A stretch of 15,452 nt of DNA. It comes from Patescibacteria group bacterium (lineage in GTDB: Bacteria; Patescibacteriota; Microgenomatia; Levybacterales; UBA12049). This document shows positions 12,629 to 15,452 of this stretch, piece after piece (the stretch's first letter is position 1; each line of letters opens with the position of its first letter). The notes under the pieces are model-generated. The model was not told where the DNA came from, ran no database searches, and was given only the letters and a program-made list of their open reading frames with translations. Location: NCBI GenBank assembly GCA_023473785.1, contig JAMCYD010000004.1, positions 1 through 15,452 of the forward strand. Reading direction: 5' to 3'. A program made the position numbers and the translations under genes.

Positions 12629-12769
12629 CTAATAATCTTTTTTCTTTTTTGAGATTATCTCAGGCATCGTAAGAGTAGGAGAATAAATTTGAGAACTAGA
12701 AATAGCTTTATCGAGGTCTTTCTTTTTCTTTTTCTTTTCTCCTTTATAAAATCCGCCAAACTTCCCCAT
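12629..12769 (-). CDS. Small basic protein (46 aa, MGKFGGFYKG type)
   Basis: A short frame preceded by a perfect Shine-Dalgarno (AAAGGAGG, 12780-12787) 10 nt before the ATG, the strongest ribosome site in the window. The product begins MGKFGGFYKGEKKKKKKDL, then a Ser/Thr/Pro-containing middle and a second lysine patch (ISKKKKDY) at the end. The lysine richness suggests binding to RNA, DNA or ribosomes, but nothing proves it. I recall similar small MGKFGGFYKG proteins annotated as hypothetical in Microgenomates genomes, so it is probably lineage-conserved. It is 4 nt upstream of the LytR_C gene and probably heads that operon. Confidence 0.75.
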   Translation of the reverse strand: MGKFGGFYKGEKKKKKKDLDKAISSSQIYSPTLTMPEIISKKKKDY

Positions 12770-12779
12770 TTATAAATCC

Positions 12780-12787
12780 CCTCCTTT
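12780..12787 (-). promoter_or_regulatory. Perfect Shine-Dalgarno of the 46-aa gene
   Basis: AAAGGAGG on the minus strand, full complement to the usual 16S 3' end, 10 nt before the ATG at 12769. It decides the start of this very short gene. It shows that the organism uses Shine-Dalgarno pairing in some genes although many others here lack it. Confidence 0.8.
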
Positions 12788-12833
12788 CGAAATTAGGGTA
12801 TAGGAAAATACTATCAATAATTAGATAGAAGAA

Positions 12834-13670
12834 TCAAGCTGTCCTATTTTTCAGGAAATTTTCAAGCTGCTCTGGAAGCGGACTTTCAAAAGAAATTATT
12901 TTTTTGGTTCTGGGATGTTCAAATGAGATTTTTGCGGCGTGGAGGAAAAGGCGCGGCAACAATTTTCGATCCCCTCTAGCTGTTTTCCGACCGGCGTAGA
13001 GTGAATCCGCAAAAACCGGATGATTAAAATATTTAAGATGTACTCTTATCTGATGTGTTCTCCCCGTCTTTGGGTTTAATTCCAATAAACTTAGTACTTC
13101 TTCTCTTTTGCCAGTCATTAAATACTTAATAGTTAATACTTTATACCGAGTGGTGGACTCTCTCCCTCCTGCAACTACTCCAAATCTTTTCCTGTTGAAG
13201 GAAAGCCTTCCAAGCGGCACATCGATCTCCCCTTCTTCCGGCCGAACGATCCCGTGCACCAAGGCAATATATGTTTTCCTGACTTTCCTTTCCTTAAACT
13301 GACTTTGTAAATTCAGAAAAACATCGGGATTTTTTGCGATCAGAAGAATTCCCGATGTCTCCTTATCCAGCCTATGAACAATCCCCGCCCTTTTTATAAA
13401 CTCCTCTTTCAAATTCTCGTGCGGGGAGCTTCCAAAATTTTCGCTGTGAGCATTTGCGCCATTAACGTCGTTTTTTGAAAAAAAGTTGCCCGCGTTGTGA
13501 ACACGAAAATTTTCGGAGGCGACCTCAGCACGATCAATTCTCAATTTTTCTTCTGCCCAATCCTGTATCGTCTCCTCATCTTTTGTAGTATCTGAGCGAT
13601 TTACTGTTATTCCCGATGGTTTATCGATCACCAGAAGATAATCATCCTCGTATATTACGCCTATATCCAT
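12834..13670 (-). CDS. RluA-family 23S/tRNA pseudouridine synthase
   Basis: A 278-aa enzyme isomerising uridine to pseudouridine in rRNA or tRNA. YEDDYLLVIDKPSGITV (7-23) opens the catalytic domain. RAGIVHRLDKETSGILLIAKN (94-114) is the RluA/RluC/RluD motif with catalytic Asp102. ELNPKTGRTHQIRVHLKYFNHPVFAD (197-222) is the second conserved block. There is no N-terminal S4 domain. An insertion of about 40 residues, low in complexity and rich in Asn/His/Ser with SENF repeated (52-55, 76-79), lies between the first and second blocks compared with E. coli RluD. It starts 10 nt after the Lgt-like gene with no Shine-Dalgarno, so it is probably translated by coupling. Its precise target uridine cannot be told from sequence. 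Confidence 0.9.
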   Translation of the reverse strand: MDIGVIYEDDYLLVIDKPSGITVNRSDTTKDEETIQDWAEEKLRIDRAEVASENFRVHNAGNFFSKNDVNGANAHSENFGSSPHENLKEEFIKRAGIVHRLDKETSGILLIAKNPDVFLNLQSQFKERKVRKTYIALVHGIVRPEEGEIDVPLGRLSFNRKRFGVVAGGRESTTRYKVLTIKYLMTGKREEVLSLLELNPKTGRTHQIRVHLKYFNHPVFADSLYAGRKTARGDRKLLPRLFLHAAKISFEHPRTKKIISFESPLPEQLENFLKNRTA

Positions 13671-13680
13671 AATAAAAAAT

Positions 13681-14391
13681 TCAAATGAAACGCTTCTTAA
13701 GCTTTACAAGTTCCGTAAGAAGATTTTCCTGCCTAAAAAGAATGAAAACCGAGATTAAAAGTATCGCAAGCATGATAAAGTTTTCCGGCTGTCTTAAAAA
13801 GGCCAATCCTCTAAACTCCTCAGCGATATTCGAAGCAATAGATATAAAAGAGAACAGCGATAAAAAGATGAGTCCAATTGTGCCGTCTTTAATTTTACCC
13901 TTTAACAGCATTTCTCGCAGAAATTTAATAAAGAAAATAAAGATTGCAATATAGACAAGAACCAAAATAATAGCTCCTATGGAAAACCTGGCTTGCGACA
14001 ATAGATAATACCCTAAAATACCTACCGGCAAGGCTCCCAAAAATGAGATAGAGAAAAAATCAACTATCCGAGCCTGCGGTATGTTTTTATTTTTTGAATA
14101 GAGAATTAAAAAGGCAACTGCGCCCAAAACTCCGCCCACAAGGGAAAGGCCCGGAAAATATGGGAAAAGTACAAACGCCAAAGGATGCAAAAGGATAGAA
14201 AGATCATGAAGCGCTCCATAAAAAAGTCTTGCAAAAAAAAGACCAATCAGAAAATCAATAAATACCAAGTTAAATATCTTTTCCGTTGTTACGTCTTTTC
14301 TCAGAAAGAGAAGATCATCGTGGGATAAAAAGTAAATGCAGAAAAGAAATACAAGAAGACAAATAAAAAGGACTACAACAAAAAAATGCAT
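13681..14391 (-). CDS. Divergent Lgt-like membrane protein, catalytic residues missing
   Basis: A 236-aa polytopic protein with about seven hydrophobic segments. The segment ARLFYGALHDL (54-64), then GLSLVGGVLGAVAFLILYSKNKNIP (81-105) and ARIVDFFSISFLGALPVGILGY (107-128) follow the layout of prolipoprotein diacylglyceryl transferase. However, the residues known to matter in E. coli Lgt are absent: the His of the H-G-G motif is Val85, and the GRxGNFxNxE block is replaced by LPVGILGYYLLS. It probably keeps the fold but not the transferase activity, or uses other residues. The last third is shorter than in Lgt. The ATG is 3 nt downstream of the MFS gene stop, so the two are co-translated. An unrelated membrane protein with chance resemblance is possible. 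Confidence 0.6.
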   Translation of the reverse strand: MHFFVVVLFICLLVFLFCIYFLSHDDLLFLRKDVTTEKIFNLVFIDFLIGLFFARLFYGALHDLSILLHPLAFVLFPYFPGLSLVGGVLGAVAFLILYSKNKNIPQARIVDFFSISFLGALPVGILGYYLLSQARFSIGAIILVLVYIAIFIFFIKFLREMLLKGKIKDGTIGLIFLSLFSFISIASNIAEEFRGLAFLRQPENFIMLAILLISVFILFRQENLLTELVKLKKRFI

Positions 14392-14394
14392 AAT

Positions 14395-15452
14395 TTATTC
14401 AAATATCAAAAAGGTGATACCCAGGGTAATCATTATAATACCAAAACCAGTTATAACCCGGGCTATTCCAAAAAGATCGGCAAGTCCCCCTGCCATAACG
14501 ACCGGCAGGAAGGAAACGGCTCCAATTAGAGCATTTAAGAAGCCGTAGACTCTGCCTCTCATCGATTCACTTGTCTCTAATTGAATAATAGTATTTGAGG
14601 TAATAAAAACAAGTGATATCGCCAGTCCTATAATAGCCGCCATAACCACAACTATATGTAAAATCGTGATATTTAAAGTATGCGGGAGGTAACTATTTAT
14701 AACTTTAACAAATCCATGAGATGAAACTTTGTCTGCAAACGGAAATAAAATAAAAACAACTCCGGTAATCAAAAAACCAATACTGCTTAGCCATTTACGG
14801 TCAAATCTTTTACCAACGCTTCCAAGAATTATCGCTCCAAGCCCCATTCCCAAAGCTGCGGGTGCGATAAGGATCCAAGACAAGCTTTCTAACTGAATCT
14901 TAAGTATTGTAGTCGCGTAACCCGGAGTAAGTACTGCAAACATAAAAATTACTGCCTGTGCTATGGTCAACATAGCTAAAGCCTTCATAACCTTTCTTAC
15001 CCGATTTATAAACGAAAATATTTCCCGTGCATCGGCAATAACCGAGGACACTACCCTATCTGATACTGAACTTACCTTTTTCTTCTGAATATTTATAAAA
15101 AAGATAAAAACTGTGCTTAGAAAGAATAAGACAGCCAGAAAAATAAATGTAGCTGTTCTACCCAAAAGAAGAATCACAGGGCCTGAGAGTATGTACCCAA
15201 GAAGAGTTGTTCCGTAAATGCCCAGTGAAAAAACTGCATTTGCAGAAAAAAGTAACTTTTTAGGAACTAAACTTGGAATAATTGCCGATTCTGCCGGAAG
15301 AAAAAATTGCGTAGTGACTGCAATTAGAAATGTCAGTATATAAACCAAACTAACATGGAGATTGCTAATTAAAAAAGGCAAAAGCAGAAAACCGCGGACG
15401 AGGTTAGTTGTAAACAGCACGGTTTTTTTATTCCATCTATCCACATACACTC
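14395..15452 (-). CDS. Major facilitator superfamily transporter (N-terminus outside window)
   Basis: At least 351 residues with about ten to eleven membrane segments. The frame stays open to the right edge, and the visible beginning (VYVDRWNKKTVLFTTNLVRG) corresponds to the loop after helix 2 in MFS exporters (pattern G-x-x-x-D-R-x-x-[RK]-[RK]). Roughly 40-60 N-terminal residues are therefore missing, and an apparent GTG start at 15450 should be ignored. A second MFS loop GKRFDRKW appears mid-protein (between the halves), and MRGRVYGFLNALIGA near the end is typical of the MFS_3/EntS-like macrolide or siderophore exporter group. Substrate cannot be deduced. It heads the visible part of the minus-strand gene series and is followed after 3 nt by the Lgt-like gene. 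Confidence 0.85.
   Translation of the reverse strand, partial: VYVDRWNKKTVLFTTNLVRGFLLLPFLISNLHVSLVYILTFLIAVTTQFFLPAESAIIPSLVPKKLLFSANAVFSLGIYGTTLLGYILSGPVILLLGRTATFIFLAVLFFLSTVFIFFINIQKKKVSSVSDRVVSSVIADAREIFSFINRVRKVMKALAMLTIAQAVIFMFAVLTPGYATTILKIQLESLSWILIAPAALGMGLGAIILGSVGKRFDRKWLSSIGFLITGVVFILFPFADKVSSHGFVKVINSYLPHTLNITILHIVVVMAAIIGLAISLVFITSNTIIQLETSESMRGRVYGFLNALIGAVSFLPVVMAGGLADLFGIARVITGFGIIMITLGITFLIFE

Noticed and set aside
1..15452. CRISPR array, tRNA, rRNA or complete insertion sequence
   Set aside because: No spaced direct repeats of 24-40 bp, no GTTCRANYC T-arm, no rRNA motifs and no transposase were seen. The only recombinase is the Xer-type enzyme.

Overview
The window reads as a chromosomal segment of a small-genome bacterium, most probably a Candidate Phyla Radiation / Patescibacteria member and plausibly of the Microgenomates group. 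This rests on AT-rich compact gene order, divergent versions of universal enzymes (FolD, an Lgt-like protein without its catalytic residues), a tiny lysine-rich MGKFGGFYKG protein of a kind I associate with Microgenomates, a LytR_C-only envelope protein, and many orphan membrane proteins. The genetic code looks standard: TGA is used as a stop and no long frame needs TGA read-through. Lineage is inferred from protein style, not from a marker-gene comparison.

Layout. (1) 1-3521, plus strand: the tail of inorganic pyrophosphatase, a hairpin-rich spacer, gyrA, and folD starting on the base after the gyrA stop. (2) 3503-4516, minus: purC, converging on folD with a 19-nt overlap. (3) 4517-9231, a looser, accessory-looking block: a cysteine/proline-rich small ORF (+), an orphan 144-aa ORF (-), a Xer-type tyrosine recombinase (-), a divergently transcribed GH37 trehalase-family enzyme (+), a membrane-anchored SH3-like protein (+), and about 750 nt without a convincing protein gene but with hairpins and a strong leftward promoter. 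(4) 9232-10811, minus: yebC followed by a polytopic membrane protein. (5) 10962-11678, plus: a TPR protein with a beta-rich C-terminal domain. (6) 11651-15452, minus: an apparent co-oriented series of an MFS transporter (cut by the window edge), a degenerate Lgt-like membrane protein, an RluA-family pseudouridine synthase, a 46-aa basic protein, a LytR_C protein and a 55-aa single-pass membrane protein. The last two small genes are easily missed.

The genes are mostly housekeeping: DNA topology (gyrA), one-carbon and purine metabolism (folD, purC), translation support (yebC, rluA-like), chromosome or element recombination (xer), cell-envelope and transport functions. I do not see a CRISPR array, tRNA, rRNA, complete IS element, or recognisable defence system.

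The most unusual signals are regulatory and structural. The first is a pair of intergenic hairpins in which each arm is itself a short tandem array (8-bp unit before gyrA, 7-bp unit in the yebC leader). They have the same architecture but unrelated words. The second is a set of near-consensus promoters whose -10 box lies only 6-9 nt from the start codon, implying leaderless mRNAs for purC, the 144-aa ORF, xer, the trehalase and the SH3 protein. These coexist with genes that have a strong Shine-Dalgarno.
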